NCBI RefSeq assembly: GCF_000429085.1
Contig: NZ_KE386847.1
Coordinates: forward strand, 63,321 to 127,320
DNA length: 64,000 nucleotides
Direction: 5' to 3'
Origin: Streptomyces flavidovirens DSM 40150
GTDB lineage: Bacteria > Actinomycetota > Actinomycetes > Streptomycetales > Streptomycetaceae
Part shown: one piece after another, positions 25,715 through 34,200 of the stretch
How the letters are laid out: every line of letters begins with the position of its first letter
Position numbering within the stretch: position 1 is the stretch's first letter
Translations under genes and position numbers: made by a program
The notes under the pieces: model-generated
The model's input: only the letters and a program-made list of their open reading frames with translations
What the model was told of the DNA's origin: nothing
Databases searched by the model: none

Positions 25715-26916
25715 CCCGCCCCACCCCGCACCTGCGATCTCCCCGCAGCCGACCGGACCGCCGAGCCCTGGCCCGCTAGCGGGGCTGCGCCCGCTACCTG
25801 CGGGCCTGCGCCCGCTGCCGGGGCTGCGTCCGGCACTTGCGGGGCTGTGCCCGGCACCTGCGGGGCTGCGCCCGCTGCCGGGACAGGGCCCGCTGCCGGG
25901 GCCGGGCTCGGGGCCGGGTCCGGGGCCGCGGCGGGTGTCGAGGGCGGTTCGGGTACCCGGAATGTGCCGGTGGTTCTGCGGGTGCGGATGCTGGCGAGGG
26001 TGTAGCCGGTCGCTGCTGCCGCCAGCCCGGCCACAATGGCTCCGGCCCGGCCCGCGCCGCCCGGTCGGCCGAGGGCCGCGTCGCGCAGCGCGCGGGCGAC
26101 GCCGGCCGGGAGGACCCGTGTCGTGTAGCGGCGTTCGGACTCAAGTCCCTTGCCCGCGCCCACACTTCGCGCCACGAGTGCCTTCGACAACCCCTCGGCG
26201 TACGCACGCGTACGGAAGTAGGCGAAGCGCTCCCGGACGGCCGGGACCTTGTGGTGGATCACCGAGCGGTCGTCGATCAGCAGCACCGCGTCCGGCAGGG
26301 TCCGGGTGAGCCTGATGCACAGCTCCGTCTCCTCGCAGCCCAGCGGCCGCTTGTCGCCGTCCCTGCCGATGCCGGTGGCGAAGCCGCCCGCCGCGTCGAA
26401 CGCCGACTTGCGGAAGGAGGCGTTCCCGCCCAGCACATTGCGGACCCGTACCCGCCCCGGCGGCAGGCCCTTGTACGTACAGCCGACGACCCAGTCGAAC
26501 TCCTCGGGGAACCAGTCCGGTCTGCGGCCGGACGCCCAGGCGGGCATGGTCCTGCCCCCGACGGCCATCACGCGCGGGTCCTCGTACCCCTCGGCGAAGT
26601 GCCGCAGCCAGTCGCGCTCGGCCACGGCGTCGTCGTCGAGGAAGGCGACGATCTCGCCGCGGGCGGCGGCGATACCGGTGTTGCGGCCCGCGGAGAGGCC
26701 GCGGGGGCCCGCGTTGGCGAGCACCCGCACCTCCTCGTGTGCCGCTTCGTACTCCTTGCCCAGCCGCTCCAGCAGCGCCGGATTGTGGTCCACGACCAGC
26801 AGTGTCTCGGCGGCGGGCCGTGACTGGCCGCGTACCGAGTCGACCGCCGCGAGGATGTCCTCCCAGCGGTCCTCGGTGTACGCGCAGATCACCACCGAGA
26901 TGTCCAGGTGGCTCAA
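25711..26916 (-). CDS. GT2-family glycosyltransferase with Pro/Ala-rich tail
   Basis: A 401-residue GT-A fold inverting glycosyltransferase. It starts DISVVICAYTEDRW, has the acceptor-side loop GPRGLSAGRNTGIAAARGEI and the metal motif FLDDDA (DXD), then the GNASFRKSAFDAAGGF and CEETELCIR segments of rhamnosyl- or galactosyl-like GT2 enzymes. After about residue 330 there is a membrane-type stretch and a 70-residue Ala/Pro low-complexity tail. The start is a TTG overlapping the upstream gene's stop (TTGA), with AGAGG just before it. The sugar is unknown. Confidence 0.85.
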   Translation of the reverse strand: MSHLDISVVICAYTEDRWEDILAAVDSVRGQSRPAAETLLVVDHNPALLERLGKEYEAAHEEVRVLANAGPRGLSAGRNTGIAAARGEIVAFLDDDAVAERDWLRHFAEGYEDPRVMAVGGRTMPAWASGRRPDWFPEEFDWVVGCTYKGLPPGRVRVRNVLGGNASFRKSAFDAAGGFATGIGRDGDKRPLGCEETELCIRLTRTLPDAVLLIDDRSVIHHKVPAVRERFAYFRTRAYAEGLSKALVARSVGAGKGLESERRYTTRVLPAGVARALRDAALGRPGGAGRAGAIVAGLAAAATGYTLASIRTRRTTGTFRVPEPPSTPAAAPDPAPSPAPAAGPVPAAGAAPQVPGTAPQVPDAAPAAGAGPQVAGAAPLAGQGSAVRSAAGRSQVRGGAG

Positions 26917-27758
26917 GACACCTCTCCCCGGCCGGCGGCGGGCGCGAAGGCCGGCGGGCGCCGCCGTCCGGTCCGCCGCTTCCCCCGCTCCTTCAGAATC
27001 ACTCTGAGGACGCGCAGTCCGTCCCGTACGGCGCTGAGGTTGCTCATGCCGTGGATGCGGACGTACTCGTGGCTGGGGATCTCCTGGACCCGCAGGCCGG
27101 CCTTGACGACCCGGATGTTCATCAGGGTCTCGACCTCGAAGCCCGTACAGTCGAGGTCGATCTTGTCGAGGCAGTGCCGCCAGAAGGCGTTGTAGCCGTA
27201 GCACAGGTCGGTGTAGCGGGCGCCGAACTTGGCGTTGACCACGGCGCACAGCACCCGGTTCCCGAGCTTGCGGATCGGCGTCATGTCGTCCGTGCCACCG
27301 CCGTTGGCGAAGCGCGAGCCCTTCGCGAAATCGGCCCCCGAGACGAGCGCCGACACGTAACTGACGATCTCGTGTCCGTCGGCCGAACCGTCCGCGTCGA
27401 CCATCACGATGATCTCGCCGGTGCTGGCGGCGAATCCGCTGATCAGTGCGTCTCCCTTGCCTTTCCCGCGCTGTTTGACGACCTTGATTCCGGGCCACAG
27501 ATCACGGGCCACCCGGACGGTGTCGTCGGTCGAATTCCCGTCGACCAGGATCACTTCGTGAATCCACGCGGGAAGGGTCTTGAAGACGTGCGGAAGATTT
27601 TCCGCCTCGTTCATGGCGGGGATCACGACACTCACCGGCGGTGCGATGGCGAGATGCGAAGAGATTGGCCGGTACTGACCGTTCTGGCCGTACTTGTCTC
27701 CGGCGCCGGATTTTACAGGATCTTGGCCCTCGACCGCAGGACGGAGGAATGAGCTCAT
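26913..27758 (-). CDS. GT2-family glycosyltransferase (DPM1/GtrB-like)
   Basis: A 281-residue GT-A enzyme resembling dolichyl- or undecaprenyl-phosphate sugar transferases: PPVSVVIPAMNEAENLPHVF, VDGNSTDDTV, then the donor motif VDADGSADG (DXD). Near the C-terminus a few basic segments could touch the membrane, but there are no clear helices of the GtrB type. It could load a sugar onto a lipid carrier for the following genes. I chose the Met of MSSFLRPAV, which has GGAGAGGGA upstream; a start at 27836 would add 26 residues. Confidence 0.82.
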   Translation of the reverse strand: MSSFLRPAVEGQDPVKSGAGDKYGQNGQYRPISSHLAIAPPVSVVIPAMNEAENLPHVFKTLPAWIHEVILVDGNSTDDTVRVARDLWPGIKVVKQRGKGKGDALISGFAASTGEIIVMVDADGSADGHEIVSYVSALVSGADFAKGSRFANGGGTDDMTPIRKLGNRVLCAVVNAKFGARYTDLCYGYNAFWRHCLDKIDLDCTGFEVETLMNIRVVKAGLRVQEIPSHEYVRIHGMSNLSAVRDGLRVLRVILKERGKRRTGRRRPPAFAPAAGRGEVS

Positions 27759-28062
27759 GAGTCTTTCCCTCTCCACCGGTGGACCGCCCGCCCCCGGGCG
27801 GTCCGGATGAGTTTCCGGTTCGAAAGGGGGGTTCACGCCCCGCCCATGACGGAATGTCGCTCCGCACTGGCCGGACGAGCTGGCACAGCTGATCGCGCGG
27901 CCCGCGACTCGGCACAGTCAGGTCGCCGAGCACGGTACCCCCCTACCGCGCCCCGCCCCGGACACCATCGCGACGCTCGGGCCCTCCCCTGAGCCACTTT
28001 GATGATGAACCGATGCGGGTAGATGTGCGACGGTATTGACGATTGGGACTGTATGGCAGGAC
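27759..28062. other. Intergenic region inside the polysaccharide locus
   Basis: About 300 bp between the GT2 gene and the FemAB-like gene on the same strand. I see no convincing gene. It probably holds a separate promoter for the downstream GT2-to-flippase genes, since the other genes in the locus overlap. The part from 27995 to 28062 is less GC-rich than its surroundings. Confidence 0.5.
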
Positions 28063-29160
28063 CTAGCGTTCAGATCGCAATTCGCCGATCCGCTTCAGCA
28101 GTTTATCGGCGGGCGCGAACAGTTCCGGCCGTTCGACAACTGTATTGCGCAGCGCCCGGGCCGGGGCGCGGTGCGCCCAGTGTCCGAGAGCGACCGGGTG
28201 ATGCCGCATCACCCACCCCTCAGAGACCATGATTTCGCGGGTCTTGAGGGAATCCTTGTACTGTTTCTGGCCGCGGCCGAGATCGATGTACGCGATACCC
28301 CCGGCGGCCGCCGCTTCGGCAATACGCAGGTGCAGGAGCAGGCCGGGCGAGAATTTCGCGAACTCCGGGTCATAGGCCGGAAACCAGCAACACATGATCC
28401 TTTCCGAACGCGGACCGAAATGCGCGGCGATCGGCCGGCCGTCCGCGTAGAGCACCGAGAGCAGGCCGCTGAAGGACGGGCTCCTGGTGTGGAACAGATG
28501 CCGCACGAGCCCGACGATCCAGGGCTGGGTGAAGCGGTCGCTGCGCCCGGTCCTGCGGTACTGCGCGGACTTCCAGCGCATCAGCGTGCGCAGCGCCGCC
28601 GGGTCGCGCTCGTCGTGCACGTAGGTCAGCTCACCGACCGAGCGGAGCAGCTTGCGCTCCTTGGCCAGGGTCGACTTGAGGAATCTCGGCGAGTTCTTCC
28701 GCAGGTGGGCGAGGTACACCTCGTAACCGTCCTGCGTGTCGATCACGGGCGAAGGGAACGAACCCGCGACGCCTGCCTCGAACGGCCGCTGCCCCTGCGC
28801 CAGATGATCGAATTCCCACACCGCGAGCCCGCACGCCCGCAGCAGTTCCCGCGCGTCCCACGCGAAGCCGGGTCTGTGTACCAGCCCCTGACTGTCCGAG
28901 ACGCCGAGACCGATGGCCCGGCCGACGCCGGTGGCGGATCTGTGGTGCGGGAAGAAAGCCGCGGGCTCACCACCTTCTTCCCGTACGACGGCCACGCGCA
29001 CCCCGCGCCGGTACCGGCCCATGGCCAGCGTGAACTCGGGGGAGAGAAAGGGGTTCGCCAGCTCCGGCGCACCGTGGAGGTGGGCCTTCGACTGCATGGC
29101 GGTCCAGGCCGCGCGGTCGGCGGCGCTGAGCTCGCCGGGGCGGTGCACGCTGATGTCCAT
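28063..29160 (-). CDS. FemAB/GNAT-fold transferase (CelD/BioF2-like)
   Basis: A 365-residue protein of the acetyltransferase-like group often found in exopolysaccharide and peptidoglycan clusters (CelD, BcsL, FemX relatives). The C-terminal GNAT half includes GLLSVLYADGRPIAAHFGPR and FSPGLLLHLRIAEAAAAGG, and ends with LGRGQKQYKDSLKTRE, a signature of this group. It may transfer an acyl or aminoacyl group to the glycan or its carrier. Its start is one base after the stop of the preceding small membrane gene. Confidence 0.82.
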   Translation of the reverse strand: MDISVHRPGELSAADRAAWTAMQSKAHLHGAPELANPFLSPEFTLAMGRYRRGVRVAVVREEGGEPAAFFPHHRSATGVGRAIGLGVSDSQGLVHRPGFAWDARELLRACGLAVWEFDHLAQGQRPFEAGVAGSFPSPVIDTQDGYEVYLAHLRKNSPRFLKSTLAKERKLLRSVGELTYVHDERDPAALRTLMRWKSAQYRRTGRSDRFTQPWIVGLVRHLFHTRSPSFSGLLSVLYADGRPIAAHFGPRSERIMCCWFPAYDPEFAKFSPGLLLHLRIAEAAAAGGIAYIDLGRGQKQYKDSLKTREIMVSEGWVMRHHPVALGHWAHRAPARALRNTVVERPELFAPADKLLKRIGELRSER

Positions 29161-29161
29161 G

Positions 29162-29557
29162 TCAGGAGGTCCGCCTTCTCGCCGCAGGGCCGCCGGGGCG
29201 CCGTACCAGTGCCAGGAGGAAGAGCAGGGCGCTGATCGCGGCGACCGCCGCGACCCCGCCCCTGACCGACCAGTTGTGCGTGGCCAGCATCGCCTGGGCC
29301 ACCAGCAGGTTGAGCGCGACGGCTCCCGCCGCCGATGCCACCAGCCGGCCGAGCGGCTCCAGGCCCCGAAGTCCCGCGGCCACCGCCGAAGCCGGCGCCA
29401 CCATCAGGAAGAAGAGAGTGAACGGCGCGCGCAGTGGCGACGCCAGGTCGGCGAGCGCCAGTACGGCGCCGACCCCCGATACCGCGAGCGCCACGCCCGC
29501 GAGAACGGGCAGCGAGTCCGCGGCAGCTGCTAATGGCTTGTTACCGATGGTCCGCAT
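29162..29557 (-). CDS. Small four-helix membrane protein
   Basis: A 131-residue protein with four predicted membrane helices (about residues 15-36, 44-62, 68-88 and 97-117) and a basic tail (RRPGGPAARRRTS). It is the first gene of the polysaccharide operon on this strand, one base from the next gene. No enzyme motif is present. It may be an assembly or anchoring partner for the locus; I do not recognise the family. Confidence 0.65.
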   Translation of the reverse strand: MRTIGNKPLAAAADSLPVLAGVALAVSGVGAVLALADLASPLRAPFTLFFLMVAPASAVAAGLRGLEPLGRLVASAAGAVALNLLVAQAMLATHNWSVRGGVAAVAAISALLFLLALVRRPGGPAARRRTS

Positions 29558-29666
29558 AGGCGATTTTGCCCCCCGACGCGCCGGATGTCAGACTTCAATG
29601 TCGCTTAGCCCACACGGCTGCGTCAAGGATGCGGAGAGATGGTGCGGAAGATCCCCGGCGAAGTTC

Positions 29667-29695
29667 TTGGCATGGACACTTCCGGTGATGTATGG
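29667..29695 (+). promoter_or_regulatory. Candidate promoter for the SGNH lipase
   Basis: TTGGCA (29667-29672), 17 bases, then GTATGG (29690-29695). Spacing and first hexamer fit a vegetative promoter; the -10 match is weak. It ends 46 bp before the ATG, which has AGGGAGG before it. Confidence 0.4.
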
Positions 29696-29741
29696 GGGCT
29701 GCTACGAAAGTTGAGGCGGAAATTCTGCTAAGGGAGGTTCC

Positions 29742-30551
29742 ATGAAACTGTCCCGAATCGCGGCATTCTCATCCTCACTCCTGCTCACCGCCGTCCTCGC
29801 CCTCACCGGGGCGAGCGCGGCGCAAGCGGCCCAACAGGCCGAATCCCTGGACTATGTGGCCCTCGGCGACTCCTATTCCTCGGGCCTCGGTGCCGGCAAC
29901 TACGACAGCGCGAGCGGCGCCTGCAAGCGCACCCCGCGCGCCTACCCGGCCCGGTGGGCGGCGTCCCATTCACCCTCGACGTTCGCGTTCACCGCTTGCG
30001 CGGGCGCCCGTACGGGTGATGTGACAGCCGGTCAGCTCGGCCCACTCAGCCCCTCGACCGACCTCGTCTCCCTCACCGTCGGCGGCAACGACGCCGGCTT
30101 CGCGGACGTCATGACGACGTGCGTCACCCAGTCCGAATCCGCCTGCCTGGCCCGGATCGCCGAAGCACGCGCCTACGTCGACTCCACCCTGCCCGGCAAG
30201 CTCGACTCCGTGTACGCGGCGATCAGAGCGAGGGCCACCACGGCGCACGTCGTCGTGCTCGGCTACCCCCGCTTCTACAAGCTGAACGGCAGTTGCGTCG
30301 CCGGGCTCACCGAGCGGGAACGCGCCGCCATCAACGACGCCTCCGACTACCTCAACACCGCCACCGCCAAGCGCGCGGCGGACCACGGCTACACCTTCGC
30401 GCAGGTCACTCCGGCCTTCACCGGCCACGAGATCTGCTCGTCGGCGCCGTGGCTGCACAGCGTGAAGTGGTCCAACATCGGCGAGTCGTACCACCCGACC
30501 GCGGCCGGCCAGTCGGGCGGTTACCTGCCCGTCTTCACCTCCGCCGCCTGA
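29742..30551 (+). CDS. Secreted SGNH-hydrolase lipase
   Basis: A 269-residue extracellular lipase/esterase. The signal peptide runs to about AQAA (residue 30). The four SGNH blocks are present: GDSYSSG (nucleophile S44), the Gly block, GGND (Asn of the oxyanion hole) and SYHPTAAG (H251). Six Cys residues suggest three disulphides. This is the size and pattern of the Streptomyces SGNH lipases such as SCO1725, which use a Ser-His dyad. The 3' end overlaps the convergent kinase gene by 17 bp. Confidence 0.93.
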   Translation: MKLSRIAAFSSSLLLTAVLALTGASAAQAAQQAESLDYVALGDSYSSGLGAGNYDSASGACKRTPRAYPARWAASHSPSTFAFTACAGARTGDVTAGQLGPLSPSTDLVSLTVGGNDAGFADVMTTCVTQSESACLARIAEARAYVDSTLPGKLDSVYAAIRARATTAHVVVLGYPRFYKLNGSCVAGLTERERAAINDASDYLNTATAKRAADHGYTFAQVTPAFTGHEICSSAPWLHSVKWSNIGESYHPTAAGQSGGYLPVFTSAA

Positions 30552-32298
30552 TCTGCGTATCCGCCGAACTGCCGGCCGGGTAGGAGGCCTCGTCCGTAGG
30601 GTCAGGGGTCTCCTGCTCGCATGTCACCGAGAACGACGCGGAGTTGGAAGTGGCCTCCACCGGGCTCCTGACCTCCACGCTGATCTCGTCGCCACGGGTC
30701 TCGCCCTCCTTGTACGTCAGCTCCGTGTGGTTCACCTGCTTCGACTTCTCCTCGCCCGCGCCGAAGCTCAGCGTCTTCCACCCGGAGCCGGAGGACTCAC
30801 CGCTCGCGGTCACCCACCGGTAGCCGACCTCGGCGGGGACGCGTCCGACCGTGAACGTCGCGGTGAAGGACGGCGCCTCGGCCTCCGGCGGCGGGCAGGT
30901 GCCGGAGTAACTGCCCTTCACCGTCGTGAGGGTGACTTTCACGGACTGGTGCGGCGGAGTGGTCGTACCCCCGTTGCCGCCGCCGTGGCCCCCGGTCCCG
31001 CCGTTGTTCCCCCCGTTCTCCCCGCTCCCCCCGTTGCCGCCGGTGTCCCCGCCCGTGGAGCCGCCGGTACTGGCGCCGTCCGTCCCGCCCCCGTCCGTCC
31101 CGCCACCGTCGGACCCACCGCCGTCATCGCCCCCGCCGGATCCGGTGCCCCCTCTGTCGCCGCCGCCGGTGGTGCCGGACGAGGTGCCGCCCGCAGCCGT
31201 ACCAGGATCGTCGCCGGCGTTCATCAGTGCCCACGTGACGCCCCCGACGGCGAGCAGCAGCGCCGTCACCCCCGCCACCAGCACCACGACGCCCCGCCGC
31301 CGCGACCCGTCCCGCGTCGTGGTGGAGCCCGTCGCCGCGGGGAGTGGCTCGGGCGGCGGAAGAGGCGTGGGGCTGCCGGACGGCGACGGCCCCGCGACCG
31401 GCGTGGAGCCCGTCACGGTCGGGCTGTACGGACCGGCCGCGAACGCCGCCGCCCCGGTGCCCGGCGTACCCCCGGACCCCACGGCCCGCAGCATGCGCTC
31501 CGCCTCCCCGGCGGACATCCGCTCCGCCGGATCCTTGCGCAGGAGCCCCTCGATCACCGGCGTCAGCGCGCCCGCCCGCGCCGGGTGCGGCAGTTCCTCG
31601 TCGACCACGGCGCGCAGCGTGGAGAGCGGGGTGTCGTGCCGGAACGGCGAATTGCCCTCGACCGCGGCGTACAACAGCACCCCCAGCGACCACAGGTCGG
31701 ACTCGGGTCCGGGCGTACGGCCCATCGCCCGCTCCGGCGCCAGGAATTCGGGCGACCCGATCAGTTCGCCGGTCATCGTGAGCGCCGAGCTGCCCTCGAC
31801 CATCGCGATACCGAAGTCCGTCAGTACGACGCGGCCGTCATTGGCGATCAGTACGTTGCCGGGCTTCACGTCCCGGTGCAGTACGCCCGCCTCGTGCGCC
31901 GCGCGCAGGGCGGCCAGGACCTCGGTGCCGACCTGCGCGGCCCGCTGCGGGGAAAGCGGGCCCTCCCCGTCCAGTACGTCGGAGAGCGACAGCCCGCGCA
32001 CCAGCTCCATCACGATCCACGGGCGGCCCTCGTCGGTCGCCACGTCGTACACGGTGATCACATTGCGGTGCGAGACACGGGCCGCCGCCCACGCCTCGCG
32101 CTCCAGCCGCGCGTACAGCCGCTGCCCGTCGGTGGCGCCGAGCCCGGACGGCGCCCTGACCTCCTTGACGGCGACCTCGCGGCCCAGGACGTCGTCGCGG
32201 GCGCGCCACACGACGCCCATTCCGCCCTCGCCCAGCGGTGCCAGCAGGCGGTACCGGCCCGCGATCACGCGCTGCTCATTGCCCGGCTGTTCACTCAC
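30535..32298 (-). CDS. Receptor-type Ser/Thr protein kinase (PknB-like)
   Basis: A 587-residue Hanks-type kinase. The kinase domain (about 16-275) has the Gly loop GEGGMGVV (24-31 region), ATP Lys45, catalytic HRDVKPGN and DFG. A Pro/Ser linker leads to one membrane helix (RGVVVLVAGVTALLLAVGGV). Outside the cell there is a roughly 80-residue Gly/Thr/Ser/Asp-rich spacer and a C-terminal beta-sandwich-like domain of about 130 residues with two Cys, in place of PASTA repeats. The GTG start (32298) has AGGAGG seven bases upstream. The signal sensed and its substrates are unknown. Confidence 0.88.
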   Translation of the reverse strand: MSEQPGNEQRVIAGRYRLLAPLGEGGMGVVWRARDDVLGREVAVKEVRAPSGLGATDGQRLYARLEREAWAAARVSHRNVITVYDVATDEGRPWIVMELVRGLSLSDVLDGEGPLSPQRAAQVGTEVLAALRAAHEAGVLHRDVKPGNVLIANDGRVVLTDFGIAMVEGSSALTMTGELIGSPEFLAPERAMGRTPGPESDLWSLGVLLYAAVEGNSPFRHDTPLSTLRAVVDEELPHPARAGALTPVIEGLLRKDPAERMSAGEAERMLRAVGSGGTPGTGAAAFAAGPYSPTVTGSTPVAGPSPSGSPTPLPPPEPLPAATGSTTTRDGSRRRGVVVLVAGVTALLLAVGGVTWALMNAGDDPGTAAGGTSSGTTGGGDRGGTGSGGGDDGGGSDGGGTDGGGTDGASTGGSTGGDTGGNGGSGENGGNNGGTGGHGGGNGGTTTPPHQSVKVTLTTVKGSYSGTCPPPEAEAPSFTATFTVGRVPAEVGYRWVTASGESSGSGWKTLSFGAGEEKSKQVNHTELTYKEGETRGDEISVEVRSPVEATSNSASFSVTCEQETPDPTDEASYPAGSSADTQIRRRR

Positions 32299-32590
32299 TG
32301 GCGAGCCTCCTGTCCGCAGCAGAGCGGCATCGCGGCAGAAACCACTCAAAGCTAGCTCAACTCCGGCCCTGTGCAGCCCTCTTGGACGTCAATCCGCCCG
32401 CCGGGAGATTGGCGACGCGCGAACTGTCCAACTCGCCCTGGAATCAGCCGAATACGATGCGTAATCGCCGAGTGGTCGTCAACCCCCGTACAGGCGTGGT
32501 GAATCACATGGGCGGGATACACGAGTGTCTCGACGGGGCGATAGGGTTAATCTGCCCGGGCCGGGTGCCCTCGTACGGGTGGGGAGTGAC

Positions 32591-32851
32591 ATGGAACAGA
32601 TAACGGTGCGCAGGCCTCGAGTGCCTGCGATCACATGCGGGAGCGGTGCGACCAGTTCGCGCCTCGACCGCCATCTCGCGGTGCTCGGTGGACCAGCCGT
32701 CCCGCGTGGTGAGGCGGCCGAGGCGACGCTGCTGATGCGCGAGCTCACGTCACGTGATGTCGCGCACTCGCGGACGAGCAGGAGTGGGCGTGTCTCGCTC
32801 TTCGCCCCGCTGCGACGGCTGCGTCGATCGCTTTTCGGCAGCCGCCACTGA
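32591..32851 (+). CDS. Small conserved-looking basic protein
   Basis: An 86-residue protein beginning MEQITVRRPRVPAITCGSG, rich in Arg and Ser, with a C-terminal amphipathic basic segment (FAPLRRLRRSLFGSRH). GGGGAG precedes the ATG. It lies alone between the divergent kinase gene and the convergent CoA-transferase gene. Codon usage fits a real gene. No domain is recognised; a nucleic-acid or membrane-surface role would be only a guess. Confidence 0.6.
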   Translation: MEQITVRRPRVPAITCGSGATSSRLDRHLAVLGGPAVPRGEAAEATLLMRELTSRDVAHSRTSRSGRVSLFAPLRRLRRSLFGSRH

Positions 32852-32880
32852 CCGGGGCGCGGGCCGGAGTTACGGACCGC

Positions 32881-34077
32881 TCAGGCGACCACACCGTCCC
32901 GGCGCAGCGCTGATACCTGTACGTCCGTCATCCCCAGGCCGTGCAGCAGCGCGTCGGTGTGCTCGCCGAGCGCGGGAACCGGGCCCATCTGCGGGTCCGG
33001 CCCGCCCGGCATCGTGATCGGCGGCAGCATCGCCCGCAGCGGCCCCGCCGGTGAACCGATCTCCCGCCAGCGGCCGCGCGCCGCCAACTGCGGATGCGCC
33101 GCCACATCGGCCACCGTGTTCAGCCGGGCACAGGCGATCCCGGCCGCCTCCAGCGCCGCGATTGCCTCCGGAGCACTCATCAGTCCCAGCGCCTCGGCGA
33201 CGACGGCGTCCGTCTTGGCCCGGTTGCCCGTCCGCGCGGTGTTCGTGGCGAAGGCGGGATCGTCCGCCAGTTCCGGCCGCCGGAGCACCTGCCCGGCGAG
33301 GCGCCGCCACTCCCGGTCGTTCTGCACCGACAGCAGCACCTGACCGCCGTCCGCCGTGGGGTAGGCGTCGTACGGGCAGATCACGGCGTGCGCGACCCCC
33401 GTGCGGGCCGGCGCCTGACCCCCATGCATCCCGTGGTGCAGCGGATGCCCCATCCACTCCCCGAGCGCCTCCAGCATCGAGACCTCGATCGGCCCGCCGA
33501 GACCGGTGTTCGCGCGCCGCAGCAGGGCGGCAAGCACCCCGGAGAACGCGTACATCGCCGCCGCGATGTCGGCCGCCGGGATGCCGGCCTTCACCGGCTG
33601 CCCGGCGGTGCCGGTCACGGAGACGAGCCCCGCCTCGCACTGGACGAGCATGTCGTACGCCCGCTTGTCGGCGTACGGCCCGTCGGCGCCGTATCCCGAG
33701 ATGTCGACGGCGACCAGGCGGGGATGCGCCGCGCACAGGGTCGCGGCGTCGAGACCGAGCCGTGCCGCCGCCCCGTTGGCGAGATTCTGCATGAACACAT
33801 CGGCCCCCGCGACGAGTTGCCGCACCACGTCGAGCCCGCGCGGGTCCTTCAGATCCACGGCGAGGGACTCCTTGCCCCGGTTGCACCACACGAAGTGTGA
33901 GGCGAGGCCGCGCGCGGCGGTGTCGTAGCCACGGGCGAAATCGCCGCCGTCCGGGCGCTCGATCTTGATGACACGGGCGCCGAGATCGGCGAGCTGGCGG
34001 GTGGCGAAGGGCGCCGAGACGGCTTGTTCGACCGCGACGACGGTGATCCCGTCCAGGGGCAGGGGCTGAGTGCTCAT
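32881..34077 (-). CDS. Class III CoA-transferase (CaiB/BaiF family)
   Basis: A 398-residue enzyme that moves CoA between carboxylic acids. Family features are LADLGARVIKIERPDGGD near the N-terminus, NRGKESLAVDLK, and the catalytic Asp142 in YDMLVQCEAG that forms the acyl-anhydride intermediate; the C-terminal ATNTARTGNRA segment is also typical. It is monocistronic, with no acyl-CoA enzymes adjacent, so the acid is unknown. The start is the Met of MSTQPLPLDG, preceded by a plausible promoter. Confidence 0.9.
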   Translation of the reverse strand: MSTQPLPLDGITVVAVEQAVSAPFATRQLADLGARVIKIERPDGGDFARGYDTAARGLASHFVWCNRGKESLAVDLKDPRGLDVVRQLVAGADVFMQNLANGAAARLGLDAATLCAAHPRLVAVDISGYGADGPYADKRAYDMLVQCEAGLVSVTGTAGQPVKAGIPAADIAAAMYAFSGVLAALLRRANTGLGGPIEVSMLEALGEWMGHPLHHGMHGGQAPARTGVAHAVICPYDAYPTADGGQVLLSVQNDREWRRLAGQVLRRPELADDPAFATNTARTGNRAKTDAVVAEALGLMSAPEAIAALEAAGIACARLNTVADVAAHPQLAARGRWREIGSPAGPLRAMLPPITMPGGPDPQMGPVPALGEHTDALLHGLGMTDVQVSALRRDGVVA

Positions 34078-34086
34078 GAGAGAACT

Positions 34087-34115
34087 GACTATCGTGTACG
34101 TCACACCTTTGTCAC
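34087..34115 (-). promoter_or_regulatory. Candidate promoter of the CoA-transferase gene
   Basis: On the minus strand GTGACA (34110-34115), a 17-base spacer, then ATAGTC (34087-34092), about ten bases before the start codon. Spacing is ideal and hexamers are partial matches. Confidence 0.4.
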
Positions 34116-34178
34116 CCGGACATGTTGGCGGAGAACCTCGGGGAGCCGGCGTGCGAACCGGCCGCCCCGTACAACAAC

Positions 34179-34195
34179 GGCCCGGTGTCCGGGCC
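34179..34195. terminator. Hairpin terminator after the ABC permease
   Basis: GGCCCGG (34179-34185) and CCGGGCC (34189-34195) form a perfect 7-bp stem with a three-base loop, just past the permease stop. On the minus strand it is followed by GTTGTTGT rather than a pure T tract. Confidence 0.55.
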
Positions 34196-34200
34196 ACCCT

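Noticed and set aside
27807..27992. Short open frame in the gap of the polysaccharide locus
   Set aside because: Only 61 codons, no ribosome site, and random-looking sequence.
32238..32603. Possible gene upstream of the small basic protein
   Set aside because: Most of it lies across the kinase start and promoter region, with no domain or ribosome site.
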